Assembly (NCBI RefSeq): GCF_002302565.1 | Contig: NZ_CP022382.1 | Coordinates: 691,001-755,000, forward strand | DNA length: 64,000 nucleotides | From: Capnocytophaga canimorsus | Lineage (GTDB): Bacteria > Bacteroidota > Bacteroidia > Flavobacteriales > Flavobacteriaceae | Direction of reading: 5' to 3' | Shown: one piece after another, positions 1 through 8,510 of the stretch | How positions within the stretch are numbered: position 1 is the stretch's first letter | Layout of the letters: each line of letters begins with the position of its first letter | Program-made: the position numbers and the translations under genes | Notes under the pieces: model-generated | Seen by the model: the letters and a program-made list of their open reading frames with translations, nothing else | Databases searched by the model: none | What the model was told of the DNA's origin: nothing

Positions 1-1
1 A

Positions 2-1855
2 TTCTACATCACCACAACGGATAGTGATGGTAAACCTCACGATTTCGAAGTACGCTATACCTTTGGTTTTTATCCGCTACAACAATATTTGGTTGCCTTT
101 GAAGGTGGAAGATTACAAGTAACTCGACAAAGTTGGGATAGTAGAAAGCAACGTTGGTTTCATCAATATGAAAAACAGCACATTCCGCACGATGATTGGT
201 TACATTGGACAGGAAATGCCCAAAACTGGAACCTAATGTGCGCCTCCTGTCATAGCACCAACCTAAAAAAGAATTACAATCCTACCGACGATACTTACCA
301 AACCACCTATACGCATCTAACAGTAAGTTGTGAGAGTTGTCACGGCAATACACAAAAACATTTACAAGCCGTTAAAGACAAAAATTATGTAAAGGGAAGT
401 GATTCTTTGTGGAATATATCGGAACAGCACACCGAGATATTGCGTTGCGCTCCGTGTCATTCCCGAAGGGGCGAAATTGGAGGAGAATTTATTGATTCGA
501 ATTCTTTTTTAGACAATTATTTACCCGAAATACCAAGTACCCCCAACTATTATGCTGATGGACAAGTTTTAGAAGAGAATTACAAATATGCTTCCTTTCT
601 GCAAAGTAAAATGTATCAGCACGGTGTTCGATGTAGTAATTGCCACGACCCACACACCACCAAGCTCAAAGCACAAGGCAATCAATTGTGCTTACAATGT
701 CACGATACGGAAAAATATAATCATCAAACTCATACCTTTCATCAGCCTCAGAGTGAAGGTAGCCTTTGTGTAAAATGCCATATGCCTACCAAAACTTATA
801 TGGGAAATGACATTCGTCACGACCACGTATTTCGCATTCCGCGCCCTGACCTTTCTGCCAAATACAACGTACCTAACGCTTGTAACGAATGCCACAGTGA
901 CAAATCGGCGCAATGGGCAAATACTCACGCCAAAAAATGGTATGGTAACTTAAACAAAAACAACCATTTCGATGAAGATTTAATATTAGGAAGCTCTTCT
1001 AAAAACCCAAATCGTATTGAAAATTTAAAACGATTGTTAGCCTCGGAAGATTATCCTGAAATCATAAAAGCTACAGCCTTACATTATACAAGTGAAATCC
1101 CTACTCAAACAAGCATTGAGTTGCTAAAATCACATCTTAATCACAACAACGAACAAATTAGATACCAAGCCGTTCGAGGGCTCAATAATTTCCCAATTAC
1201 TTATTACGAAACTGAAATTTTACCTCTTCTGAAAGATAAAATAAGAGCCGTACGTATCGCTACAGCCGATTTATGTCTAAATCACTACGGGCTACAAGCG
1301 GCACTCACTAAAAACGGATTTCAAAAAGCCTTTAACGAATTGGAAAGTTTTATCTTGCATCAATCTGATTTTGCCAGCGGAAGTGCCATTGCAGGTGATT
1401 TCTATGCAAAAACCGAACAGCACCAAAAAGCATTGAAATTTTACCAACGTGCTTTACATAAAGACAAAACACTCAATTACGTACGTTTGAATTTGGCTAC
1501 CCTATTAAATGGGCAAAAACGCAACTCAGAAGCCTTAAAAATGTTACAAGAAGCGGCATCGTATGAACCTAAAAATGCTCAAATCGTTTTTCGGCTTGCG
1601 CTACTGACTTATGAAATGGAACAACCCGAATTAAGCCTCAAATATTTTGAAAAAACAATACAATTAGAGGATAAAAACCCACGCGTTTACTACAATTACG
1701 GATTGCTACTACAAGAAATGGGCAAAGTAAAACAAGCTGAAAATATTTTTCTAAAAGGATTACAACAATGGGCAGATCACAAAGACCTCCGCTATGCGCT
1801 CTACACCCTTTATGCACAACAAGGACAGTTTGAAAAAGCTAAAAAATATCAGTAG
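2..1855 (+). CDS. Multiheme c-type cytochrome with HEAT-like and TPR repeats (5' partial)
   Basis: The reading frame is open to the left window edge, so the true start and any signal peptide lie outside. Seven CXXCH haem c motifs are visible between about nt 239 and 905 (CASCH, CESCH, CAPCH, CSNCH, CLQCH, CVKCH, CNECH). They are followed by a helical stretch that looks like HEAT repeats (about nt 1010-1300) and then by TPR-type repeats of about 34 residues to the C-terminus (for example ALKFYQRALHKDKTLNYVRL and SLKYFEKTIQLEDKNPRVYY). A haem-rich front joined to a TPR tail is a known Bacteroidota architecture of uncharacterised periplasmic electron-transfer proteins. Covalent haem c attachment implies export. 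The redox partner and substrate cannot be told from the sequence. A further upstream haem motif is possible. Confidence 0.85.
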   Translation, partial: FYITTTDSDGKPHDFEVRYTFGFYPLQQYLVAFEGGRLQVTRQSWDSRKQRWFHQYEKQHIPHDDWLHWTGNAQNWNLMCASCHSTNLKKNYNPTDDTYQTTYTHLTVSCESCHGNTQKHLQAVKDKNYVKGSDSLWNISEQHTEILRCAPCHSRRGEIGGEFIDSNSFLDNYLPEIPSTPNYYADGQVLEENYKYASFLQSKMYQHGVRCSNCHDPHTTKLKAQGNQLCLQCHDTEKYNHQTHTFHQPQSEGSLCVKCHMPTKTYMGNDIRHDHVFRIPRPDLSAKYNVPNACNECHSDKSAQWANTHAKKWYGNLNKNNHFDEDLILGSSSKNPNRIENLKRLLASEDYPEIIKATALHYTSEIPTQTSIELLKSHLNHNNEQIRYQAVRGLNNFPITYYETEILPLLKDKIRAVRIATADLCLNHYGLQAALTKNGFQKAFNELESFILHQSDFASGSAIAGDFYAKTEQHQKALKFYQRALHKDKTLNYVRLNLATLLNGQKRNSEALKMLQEAASYEPKNAQIVFRLALLTYEMEQPELSLKYFEKTIQLEDKNPRVYYNYGLLLQEMGKVKQAENIFLKGLQQWADHKDLRYALYTLYAQQGQFEKAKKYQ

Positions 1856-1907
1856 AATTTGTTTTGAGTTAAAATAATATTTTCGCTACATTTACCCAAA
1901 AAATAAT

Positions 1908-2093
1908 ATGATTACTCAAGGACAACTAATTTTTGCCATAGTTTTCTTCATTGGCTTTGTACTAATTACCACATACAGCTACCGCAAGGATAAAAAACTA
2001 CACCAGAAATATTACAAGGGTAGCAGATATATTCTCTTAGGTTTCGTTTTCTTTCTTTTGATGCTTTTTCTACTTAAATATATGATGAGATAA
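1908..2093 (+). CDS. Small two-helix membrane protein
   Basis: This 61-residue protein has two hydrophobic segments (residues about 7-24 and 41-59) separated by a basic, tyrosine-rich loop (YSYRKDKKLHQKYYKGSRY). It therefore looks like an inner-membrane hairpin protein with the positively charged loop in the cytoplasm. It lies 52 bp after the multiheme cytochrome on the same strand and could be co-transcribed with it. No domain is recognised. The composition is clearly membrane-like and not that of a chance frame, so I believe it is real, but I assign no function. Confidence 0.65.
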   Translation: MITQGQLIFAIVFFIGFVLITTYSYRKDKKLHQKYYKGSRYILLGFVFFLLMLFLLKYMMR

Positions 2094-2107
2094 ACTCCAA
2101 AAAAGGG

Positions 2108-3175
2108 TTATTTTTGTAATGTGAATTTAATACGGAAAAGGGTTATTTTACCATTCGCAGAGGCAACAAAAGTATTTCTATCGAGAAACAGCATCGCGTG
2201 ATAAGCCCCTTCGTCCACCTTTTGCCATTGTTTCCCACCACTATTGGAAAACCAAATACCATTTGGGCCAGTTGCCAAAAGTTCATTGCCTTTTGTGTCT
2301 GGTATATATTTTACGCAACTTACATATCCTGGAGCAAATTTTTCATCAATGGTTTGCCATTTTTTTCCACCATCAAAAGTTAAAGCCCCTATTGCTTTTT
2401 TATTTTCAGGTTGCAAATAATCCCCTCCCATAACTATTCCTTTTTGAGTATCGTAGAAATCTACAGAAAAAGCTCCTTGAGAGCTGCTGCCTTGAATGAT
2501 TGGCAAGGTTACTGCTTCCCAGTTTTTCCATTGTGTATCGGTAATAAATATACGACTTTGACTACCTCCTGTAATGACCCATACCTTACCGAAAATTTGA
2601 GCTATATTAGAGTTACTTGCCGCAAAAAGAGCCTCATCTTGTGCCATTTTAGGAAGTTTTTCGCAAGTGATTTTCTTCCAAGAAGCGCCACCATCTTTGG
2701 TGGTCAGTACCGAAAGGCAACCCTCAGTAGCATCGCCTACTGCCATACCATTTTCGGAGTCAAAAAACAGCATACTATCATAAAAAATAGCATCGTGTTG
2801 CTCACGGTACACCTCTCTCATTTGACTATCCGAAGTTTTAAAAATCATCGCAGGATTTCCTGCCGAAAGCATTAAAAAGTCTTGCTGTGTTGCTCCTACC
2901 GAACGAAAATCAGCATCTATTCCTTTATTTTTGAGAGTACTATGAAAAATAGTAGCATTCTTAGTATCAATAAATCCAAAAACACCTCCACTACCTGCAA
3001 ATCCGACATTTTTTTCATCCAAAAGTGTCATTGCTCTAACACTTGTTGCCTCAATTTCAAAGGATTTCATCTGGGAAAGTGCTGCCAATCGTGGCTGGTA
3101 TGTCTCCCTTTCACTCTTACAAGCTACTATAAATAAAAAAATACCCCAAAGCAATGGTTTTATAGTTTTTTTCAT
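2108..3175 (-). CDS. Ycf48-like BNR/beta-propeller lipoprotein
   Basis: The N-terminus (KKTIKPLLWGIFLFIVAC) is a lipoprotein signal with the lipobox ending at Cys19, so the mature protein should be lipid-anchored. The rest of the 355 residues contains BNR/Asp-box-like repeats (STKDGGASWKK-type turns at TTKDGGASWKKI, LTFDGGKKWQTI and FSNSGGKQWQKV), typical of the Ycf48/photosystem II assembly factor-like and sialidase-like propellers often named oxidoreductase in Flavobacteriia. The name reflects fold only; there is no photosynthesis here and no catalytic site is visible. It converges on the small membrane protein gene with 14 bp between stops. A protein-binding or scaffold role is plausible but inferred. 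Confidence 0.75.
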   Translation of the reverse strand: MKKTIKPLLWGIFLFIVACKSERETYQPRLAALSQMKSFEIEATSVRAMTLLDEKNVGFAGSGGVFGFIDTKNATIFHSTLKNKGIDADFRSVGATQQDFLMLSAGNPAMIFKTSDSQMREVYREQHDAIFYDSMLFFDSENGMAVGDATEGCLSVLTTKDGGASWKKITCEKLPKMAQDEALFAASNSNIAQIFGKVWVITGGSQSRIFITDTQWKNWEAVTLPIIQGSSSQGAFSVDFYDTQKGIVMGGDYLQPENKKAIGALTFDGGKKWQTIDEKFAPGYVSCVKYIPDTKGNELLATGPNGIWFSNSGGKQWQKVDEGAYHAMLFLDRNTFVASANGKITLFRIKFTLQK

Positions 3176-3304
3176 AATATCATCGATAAGAAAATCTGCT
3201 AGTTACAAAAATACGATTTTTTTTTATGATATCACATCTTAACCTTAACAAAACCTTGCTTTAGGATATTTTGTAGTATAAAATTGTACGAATTTTAAAG
3301 CTAT

Positions 3305-4360
3305 CTATCCAAAATATTTTTGGGTGATTTGGCGTAATTCTGCCTCCTTAGCTTCCAATCGTTGTAATAATACAAATTGATTTCGAGCTCTGATGAAGTT
3401 TTCTTCTTCAAAATGAGTTTTGAAATAGATATCGTTATTGTAATAATCGGTCAAGAAACGTACCCCGATGATAAAAATCATATATTTCGCACCATCGAGA
3501 ATCATTGCCTTTTCCGTTGGCGTCATTACTTCTTTCATTACGGAGAAGCCTTTACAGATAGCTTCAAAAAATGAAACATTAAAAACGATTTTGCTATCAT
3601 CCATTTCATTTTCATTGGTCGGGCTTACCGAAGTACGCACCATATCCCCAAAATCATAAAGCAAAATACCTTGCATAACTGTATCCAAATCAATAACTTT
3701 GAAATCATCTGGATTTTCCTCGTTAATCAGTACATTATTTATCTTGGTATCATTATGCGTAACTCTTTTCTGAATTTTACCACTATCAACAGCTTTTTGA
3801 ACCTCGTCAAAAATCACCTTGTGGGATTGAGCAAAGGCATACAATTCTTTGGCTTTTTCGATACGCTCGGGTTTAGCCTGTGCGTAAGCTTGTTCAAGTT
3901 GCTGATAACGAAGCATTCCATTATGAAAATCAGGAATAGTATCTTCTAATTTTTGGGTGTCAATATTGGCAAAGGTTTTTATAAAAGTTGCATAAGCCGA
4001 GGCTGCTTTTTCTGCCTGCCAAGGCTCTTGTACAAATTCATAGGCGGTATATCCTTTGGCAAAAGGTACAACACGCCAAACGGCATTGTCCGCCTCCACG
4101 GAATAACCTCCTGCTTTGGTGGGTATCATATTTAAAATGATTTCATTATTAGGTTCAGATTCCCAAAGCAATTCTATGTTTTTGATTATAGCGTGTGGTT
4201 TTTTGAATACATTGGTGTTAATCCCTTGCAAAACATATTCTGTTTGTGAGGTTTTTACCAAAAAAGTATAGTTTATATGTCCGTTTCCAAAAGGAGTTAC
4301 GGATTGTATTTCGCCCTTCATATCAAACAAAGGCGCTATTTTTTCTGCTGTAGTTTTCAT
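3305..4360 (-). CDS. Aminoglycoside phosphotransferase-fold kinase, N-acetylhexosamine 1-kinase-like
   Basis: The 351-residue protein has the APH/choline kinase fold: a nucleotide-loop region (GNGHINYTFLV, about residues 25-36), the catalytic-loop motif HNDTKINNVL (about residue 200) and the metal-binding VIDLDTVMQG (about 220). This is the family of NahK, which phosphorylates GlcNAc/GalNAc at C1. The gene lies 68 bp downstream of a sugar nucleotidyltransferase on the same strand. That pairing matches a kinase plus uridylyltransferase salvage route from free amino sugar to UDP-sugar. Substrate is inferred from family and neighbour only; another sugar or small alcohol is possible. Confidence 0.75.
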   Translation of the reverse strand: MKTTAEKIAPLFDMKGEIQSVTPFGNGHINYTFLVKTSQTEYVLQGINTNVFKKPHAIIKNIELLWESEPNNEIILNMIPTKAGGYSVEADNAVWRVVPFAKGYTAYEFVQEPWQAEKAASAYATFIKTFANIDTQKLEDTIPDFHNGMLRYQQLEQAYAQAKPERIEKAKELYAFAQSHKVIFDEVQKAVDSGKIQKRVTHNDTKINNVLINEENPDDFKVIDLDTVMQGILLYDFGDMVRTSVSPTNENEMDDSKIVFNVSFFEAICKGFSVMKEVMTPTEKAMILDGAKYMIFIIGVRFLTDYYNNDIYFKTHFEEENFIRARNQFVLLQRLEAKEAELRQITQKYFG

Positions 4361-4385
4361 TATTTTTAAAGTTATATTATTTATT

Positions 4386-4412
4386 GAGCTGTAAGTAAAA
4401 TACTTACAGCTC
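4386..4412. repeat. Perfect 12-bp inverted repeat in the kinase/nucleotidyltransferase spacer
   Basis: GAGCTGTAAGTA and its exact complement are separated by three A residues. In the minus-strand transcript this forms a strong hairpin between the stop of the nucleotidyltransferase and the start of the kinase. It is followed on that strand by a mixed A/T stretch and not by a run of T, so it is not a classic rho-independent terminator for the operon. On the plus strand a T-rich stretch does follow a few bases later. It may be a partial attenuator or an mRNA-stabilising element. Confidence 0.6.
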
Positions 4413-4428
4413 TTTAAAAATGTTTTTT

Positions 4429-5295
4429 TTATAATGTTTCAGGATATTTACCAGCCTTAACTAGTGAAGTGATTTCGTTTTGTACCATTTCCAAATCTTG
4501 ACGATACGTCATTCCGAACCAAGCATCATTATTAGGCAATACTTCCAATACATATCCTTCTTTTTCAATAAAATGCTGTACAATTAGCGGAATGAAAAAC
4601 TCCGATTTCGGATTATTTTTGTTTTCTTGAACAAATTGAGCAAAAAGTTTTTCAGAAACCTCAAAAACCGCTTCGGTAAAGCCCCAGAAATTCATCGAAA
4701 CGAAGCTGTTAATGTCGTATTTTACATTAGTTTCTTCGTCGAGTACCGTATTTTGGTCAATTTTTCTGAGTTTAACGGCTTCAACAATAGACTTCAAATG
4801 ATTATTTGCATCGACAGTACAAATACCACGAGCTACGGTTCCGTTTTCACTCAAAGTATTACAAAGTTTGTAACCCGCTGCAAAAAAAGTTTTTCCTTTT
4901 CCCGACTTTAGTGCCTTAGCCATATGTTCAAAAGCATCCTTTCCGTAATAGTCATCGGCATTGATAATTAAAAACGGATTTTTCACTTTCTCCTTCAAGC
5001 AGAGCATCGCGTGACCCGTTCCCCAAGGTTTTTGGCGTTCAATACCTTTAGGCGCCATCTTATCTTGATAAACAAACGAAACAGGCAATCCTTTAAAACG
5101 ATTTTCAAAATGTTTTCGGACAAGCTCATCAATTTCGGAACGAATGATTAGCACCACATCGTCAAAACCTGCTTCCAAAGCATCATAGATACTATAATCG
5201 AACAGCGTATTTCCGTTATAAACTCCTTCTAACTGTTTATCGGAACCGAAACGAGTTCCTAATCCTGCGGCCAATACGGCTAATGTTATCTTCAT
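4429..5295 (-). CDS. Sugar nucleotidyltransferase (NDP-sugar pyrophosphorylase family)
   Basis: The protein begins MKITLAVLAAGLGTRFGSDKQ, the nucleotide-binding signature of the GT-A-fold sugar-1-phosphate nucleotidyltransferases (GXGTRXGSDK). I chose the ATG at 5295 and not an in-frame start 9 codons upstream, because family members begin right at this strand. A metal-binding aspartate pair is seen in ILNADDYYG-like sequence (FLIINADDYYG, about residue 115). The length of about 288 residues is normal. With the downstream kinase it would make an activated sugar, possibly UDP-GlcNAc/GalNAc. The nucleotide and sugar are not determined by the sequence. Confidence 0.8.
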   Translation of the reverse strand: MKITLAVLAAGLGTRFGSDKQLEGVYNGNTLFDYSIYDALEAGFDDVVLIIRSEIDELVRKHFENRFKGLPVSFVYQDKMAPKGIERQKPWGTGHAMLCLKEKVKNPFLIINADDYYGKDAFEHMAKALKSGKGKTFFAAGYKLCNTLSENGTVARGICTVDANNHLKSIVEAVKLRKIDQNTVLDEETNVKYDINSFVSMNFWGFTEAVFEVSEKLFAQFVQENKNNPKSEFFIPLIVQHFIEKEGYVLEVLPNNDAWFGMTYRQDLEMVQNEITSLVKAGKYPETL

Positions 5296-5403
5296 TATAT
5301 TAAATTTTTGATTGTTATTCAATAATTTATCACTTTAAAAAACTTTTTCTCAAACAGACGCTAAAATACAAAAATTGCAGGTCAAAAAAAAGAAAAAAAG
5401 ACT

Positions 5404-6360
5404 TTAATTTCCTGACTCTACATTTTTATAGCTTTCAATGATACTTCTTACCAAAGGATGACGAATGACATCTTTATCGTCCAAATGCAATATACTTATA
5501 CCTTTTACGTTTCGCAATATAAGCAACGCCTCCTTAAGTCCAGAGGTAACTCTGCGAGGTAAATCGACCTGTCCTGGGTCGCCCGTTATCATAAATTTGG
5601 CATTACGCCCCATACGAGTAAGAAACATTTTCATTTGTGCGTGTGTGGTATTCTGCGCCTCATCAAGAATAACAAAGGCATTGTCGAGGGTACGTCCACG
5701 CATAAAGGCCAAAGGAGCAATTTGAATGACTCCCGTTTCTAAATACCCTGCTAATTTCTCGTGCGGAATCATATCACGAAGAGCATCATACAAGGGTTGC
5801 ATATAGGGGTCTAACTTTTCTTTAAGGTCACCAGGTAAAAACCCTAAGTTTTCGCCCGCTTCCACCGCAGGACGCGTGAGAATAATTCGTTTTACTTGCT
5901 TCTCTTTCAATGCCTTTACAGCCAATGCCACCCCAGTATATGTCTTCCCTGTACCAGCAGGTCCTACGGCAAAAACCATATCGTTTTTCTGCATCAAATC
6001 TACCAATTTGGTTTGATTTTTGGTTTGCGGACGGATTATCTTCCCTCCTACCCCGTGAACAATAACATCTTTACTGTTTTGAGCAGACACCTCAGGTTGA
6101 GGCATTCCTCCAGAGGCAAATATCCCCTCAATGGCTCGTTCATCAAGCTGATTGTACTTTCCTAAATAGCTTACCAAAGCTGTTATTTTTTCTTCAAATT
6201 CTTTCAGAAGTAGTTCCTCTCCGAAAGCAAGAATTTTATTACCACGAGCAACAATTTTTAGCTTTGGAAAATATTCTTTTATTTTTTTAATGTTTGATTC
6301 CGATTCTCCAAAAAATTGTTGAGGACTTACATCGGTTAGTTCCAAGATAATTTCGTTCAA
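5404..6360 (-). CDS. phoH: PhoH family ATPase
   Basis: The 318-residue protein has an N-terminal KH-like region (about residues 20-80) followed by the PhoH ATPase domain. The Walker A motif GPAGTGKTYTG is at about residues 132-142, Walker B-like VILDEAQNTT at about 230, and the conserved TGDPGQVDLP at about 260. PhoH proteins of this YbeZ type are linked to RNA processing and ribosome maturation; the old name refers to phosphate starvation induction in E. coli. An IS5-family element sits directly upstream (about 95 bp from the start codon), so the native promoter may have been displaced. Confidence 0.92.
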   Translation of the reverse strand: MNEIILELTDVSPQQFFGESESNIKKIKEYFPKLKIVARGNKILAFGEELLLKEFEEKITALVSYLGKYNQLDERAIEGIFASGGMPQPEVSAQNSKDVIVHGVGGKIIRPQTKNQTKLVDLMQKNDMVFAVGPAGTGKTYTGVALAVKALKEKQVKRIILTRPAVEAGENLGFLPGDLKEKLDPYMQPLYDALRDMIPHEKLAGYLETGVIQIAPLAFMRGRTLDNAFVILDEAQNTTHAQMKMFLTRMGRNAKFMITGDPGQVDLPRRVTSGLKEALLILRNVKGISILHLDDKDVIRHPLVRSIIESYKNVESGN

Positions 6361-7233
6361 AATAGAAAAATTTTAAAAGTTAAAACGGCTACAAGGTAAC
6401 GTTTTTTATTGAAATTATCAATACTTAAACCAAAATAATACCCTTCAATTTTTAAAGCCTGTTTAAATTTTTTTGAGTAAAATTTTATAGCGGATAATTT
6501 GACCATATTTTCTGAGTTTTCTAGCAGTAATTCATAATTTCTACATAATCTTCGATCATTGTCTAGCCAAGCAAAAGTGCGTTCTATCACCCATCTTTTA
6601 GAAATGGGATGAAAATCCTTTTTCCTTTGATCATTTCTCATAACTACCTCAATGATATAACCAAATTTATTCTTCACTTGTTCGATAATCTCTCCCCTAT
6701 AACCTCCATCGGCAAGGATAATCTTTAAAGGAATGAATAAATATGCCAAAGTTCTCATCAGAAAATCTGTCGCCTTACCATCGTGAATATTGGCTACTGT
6801 GGCTATTACTTATTACTGCTAATAAAAATCCGTTTTTGTCCACTACTATATGTCGTTTAATGCCTTTCACTTTTTTGTTTCCTTCAAATCCTTTCAACGA
6901 ACGATTATTGCCCCATTTTACACTCTGGCTGTCCACTATTCCGAGACTAGGTACTTTGTTTTGGTTTCTTTTAGTCCTTACTTCTTCGCGTAATTTGGAA
7001 AGAAGTAAATCAAAATCCTCTGCATTTGCCCACTTGTTATAGTAGTAGTAAACCAATTGCCATTTTGGAAAATCACCAGATAACATCCGCCATTGGCATC
7101 CTGTTTTTACAAGATACATTATGGCGTTCCAAATAGTTCTTAAATCGTGTTTTCGCTTTCTTTCATTGAAATTCAAAGTTTTTTTTATAAATTGCCACTG
7201 ATTGTCAGTGATATCTGTTGGATAATTTTTCAT
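6357..7233 (-). pseudogene. IS5-family transposase, disrupted by a 7-bp tandem duplication
   Basis: Two frames together make one IS5-family (IS427-like) DDE transposase. The first (7233 to 6775) carries the N-terminal DUF4096-type region (YPTDITDNQWQFIKK) and the first catalytic Asp in GIVDSQSVKW. The second frame carries the second Asp (ILADGGYRGE) and the Glu (WVIERTFAWLDNDRR). The frames change exactly at a tandem direct repeat of TATTACT (plus strand 6804-6810 and 6811-6817). Removing one copy restores a continuous LLAVIATVANIHDGKAT-type reading. This looks like a mutational frameshift and not a slippery heptamer. The second frame reads through the left terminal repeat into flanking DNA and stops at 6357. 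Confidence 0.82.
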
Positions 7234-7362
7234 CGTAACATAATTGTTTATTCACCAAAAAGTTACGAAAAAATATTTAATATCAACAGCTGACAATCAT
7301 TTTTTTTGTTTTTATAAAAATTCTCAATACGAATTTTTGTAATATCTTTTTTAAACAGGCTC
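6456..7362 (-). mobile_element. IS5-family insertion sequence, about 0.9 kb
   Basis: Terminal inverted repeats can be seen: AGCCTGTTTAAA near 6456-6467 on the plus strand and its complement TTTAAACAGGCT at 7351-7362, with an extra matching flank of A/T. The enclosed length of about 905 bp and the DDE transposase inside fit the IS427 group of IS5. TTAA-like sequence borders both ends, which could be the target site, but in such AT-rich DNA I cannot fix the exact duplication. The element lies between the phoH start and the DUF3810 gene end. The transposase it carries is broken, so it can move only with help in trans. Confidence 0.75.
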
Positions 7363-7398
7363 TTAATTTTGAACTTCATTATAAATTTATTAAATAAT

Positions 7399-8460
7399 TT
7401 ATTCCTGCTCTAACTGCCAAATAATCAGTTTAGTTACAAAGTCATAACTACGGATTCCTTCTTGTTGATTATTTGCTTTCAAAAATGCATCATAACTAGC
7501 TTTAAATAAGGGTTCTGCTAGATTTTGATATTGTTGCCAAAATTGGCGTACTTCCTTGTAGTTTTCAAAAATTCCTTGACGAAGTTGCCCAATAAATTCA
7601 TTATATTTTTGAGTATCATTTTTACGTACTTCTGCAAGTAAATATTTGAGAGCAAACAAAGTAGCACTGTATTGAAAATAAAGGTCTTGACTTTCTTTTG
7701 CCATCACGTAACCTATAAAATTAGCTTCATTTTCAGCAGCATACCCCATCTGATGAGCAATTTCGTGACAAGCCGTCACAGGAAGTGAATAGCCAATCAT
7801 TAAGGCATTTACCTGAGCTTCATTAGTAAACGGATTCAGATAACCACTATACCCCATATAAGTGAGCAATGGGCTATATAACGAGTTTTTAACACTTTTA
7901 TATCGGTATTCAAAAGCAAAAGGAATGATAAAATCAGTTGAAAAACAGCGAAATGCTTCTTGATAAATATTTTGTAAGGATTGCTTATAAACTACTTTTT
8001 CATCAGCATTTAAGGTCAGTTGCAAGTGTAATACATTGGCTTTATTGACAAGCTTTTGTGTACTACGAAGAAGAGCGACTTTAGAATGTTCCTGCGCTAC
8101 TTTAAGTGATTTTTCAAGCGGAAGACGAAAATAATTGAATCCCCAAAGCAAAAAAAAGACAAATATCAGTTGTACTCCAAAAAAAGTAGCTTTCCCTAAA
8201 AAAATTATTGGCTGTTGACGAATTTTCTTTCTATTATTTACTAAATAAAAAATTACAAAACCTATCAAAACGGTATAAAAAATATCACCCACGGAAAAAG
8301 GTAACCATCCGAATAAAAAATGAAAGATTTGAGCTATTATCGGATACAGAAAAAGGCTGTAAAACTTTTCAGTAATGTGCGGAAAGTTACGAAACAAGAG
8401 CCAAATAGCCACCAGTATCAATATTACCATTCCCTTAAAAACTTTTGATTTTACTTTCAT
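7399..8460 (-). CDS. DUF3810 membrane protein with a zinc-protease-like HExxH motif
   Basis: This 353-residue protein has three N-terminal membrane segments (residues about 10-27, 37-70 and 92-110) followed by a soluble domain. The soluble part contains TACHEIAHQMGYAAENEANF near residue 230. HEIAH plus the downstream E of ENEANF matches the gluzincin pattern HExxH...E, so this looks like a membrane-anchored metallopeptidase fold. The family is annotated only as DUF3810 and is common in Flavobacteriia. Activity and substrates are not known to me. It runs toward phoH with the IS element between them. Confidence 0.82.
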   Translation of the reverse strand: MKVKSKVFKGMVILILVAIWLLFRNFPHITEKFYSLFLYPIIAQIFHFLFGWLPFSVGDIFYTVLIGFVIFYLVNNRKKIRQQPIIFLGKATFFGVQLIFVFFLLWGFNYFRLPLEKSLKVAQEHSKVALLRSTQKLVNKANVLHLQLTLNADEKVVYKQSLQNIYQEAFRCFSTDFIIPFAFEYRYKSVKNSLYSPLLTYMGYSGYLNPFTNEAQVNALMIGYSLPVTACHEIAHQMGYAAENEANFIGYVMAKESQDLYFQYSATLFALKYLLAEVRKNDTQKYNEFIGQLRQGIFENYKEVRQFWQQYQNLAEPLFKASYDAFLKANNQQEGIRSYDFVTKLIIWQLEQE

Positions 8461-8510
8461 AAATAGATTTTATTTAGGTACTTTGTAGCATCACACAAAA
8501 ATAACAAAAA

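Noticed and set aside
6357..7233. Programmed ribosomal frameshift in the IS5 transposase
   Set aside because: The frame change coincides with an exact 7-bp tandem duplication and no slippery heptamer is seen, so mutation is simpler. Kept open until other copies are compared.
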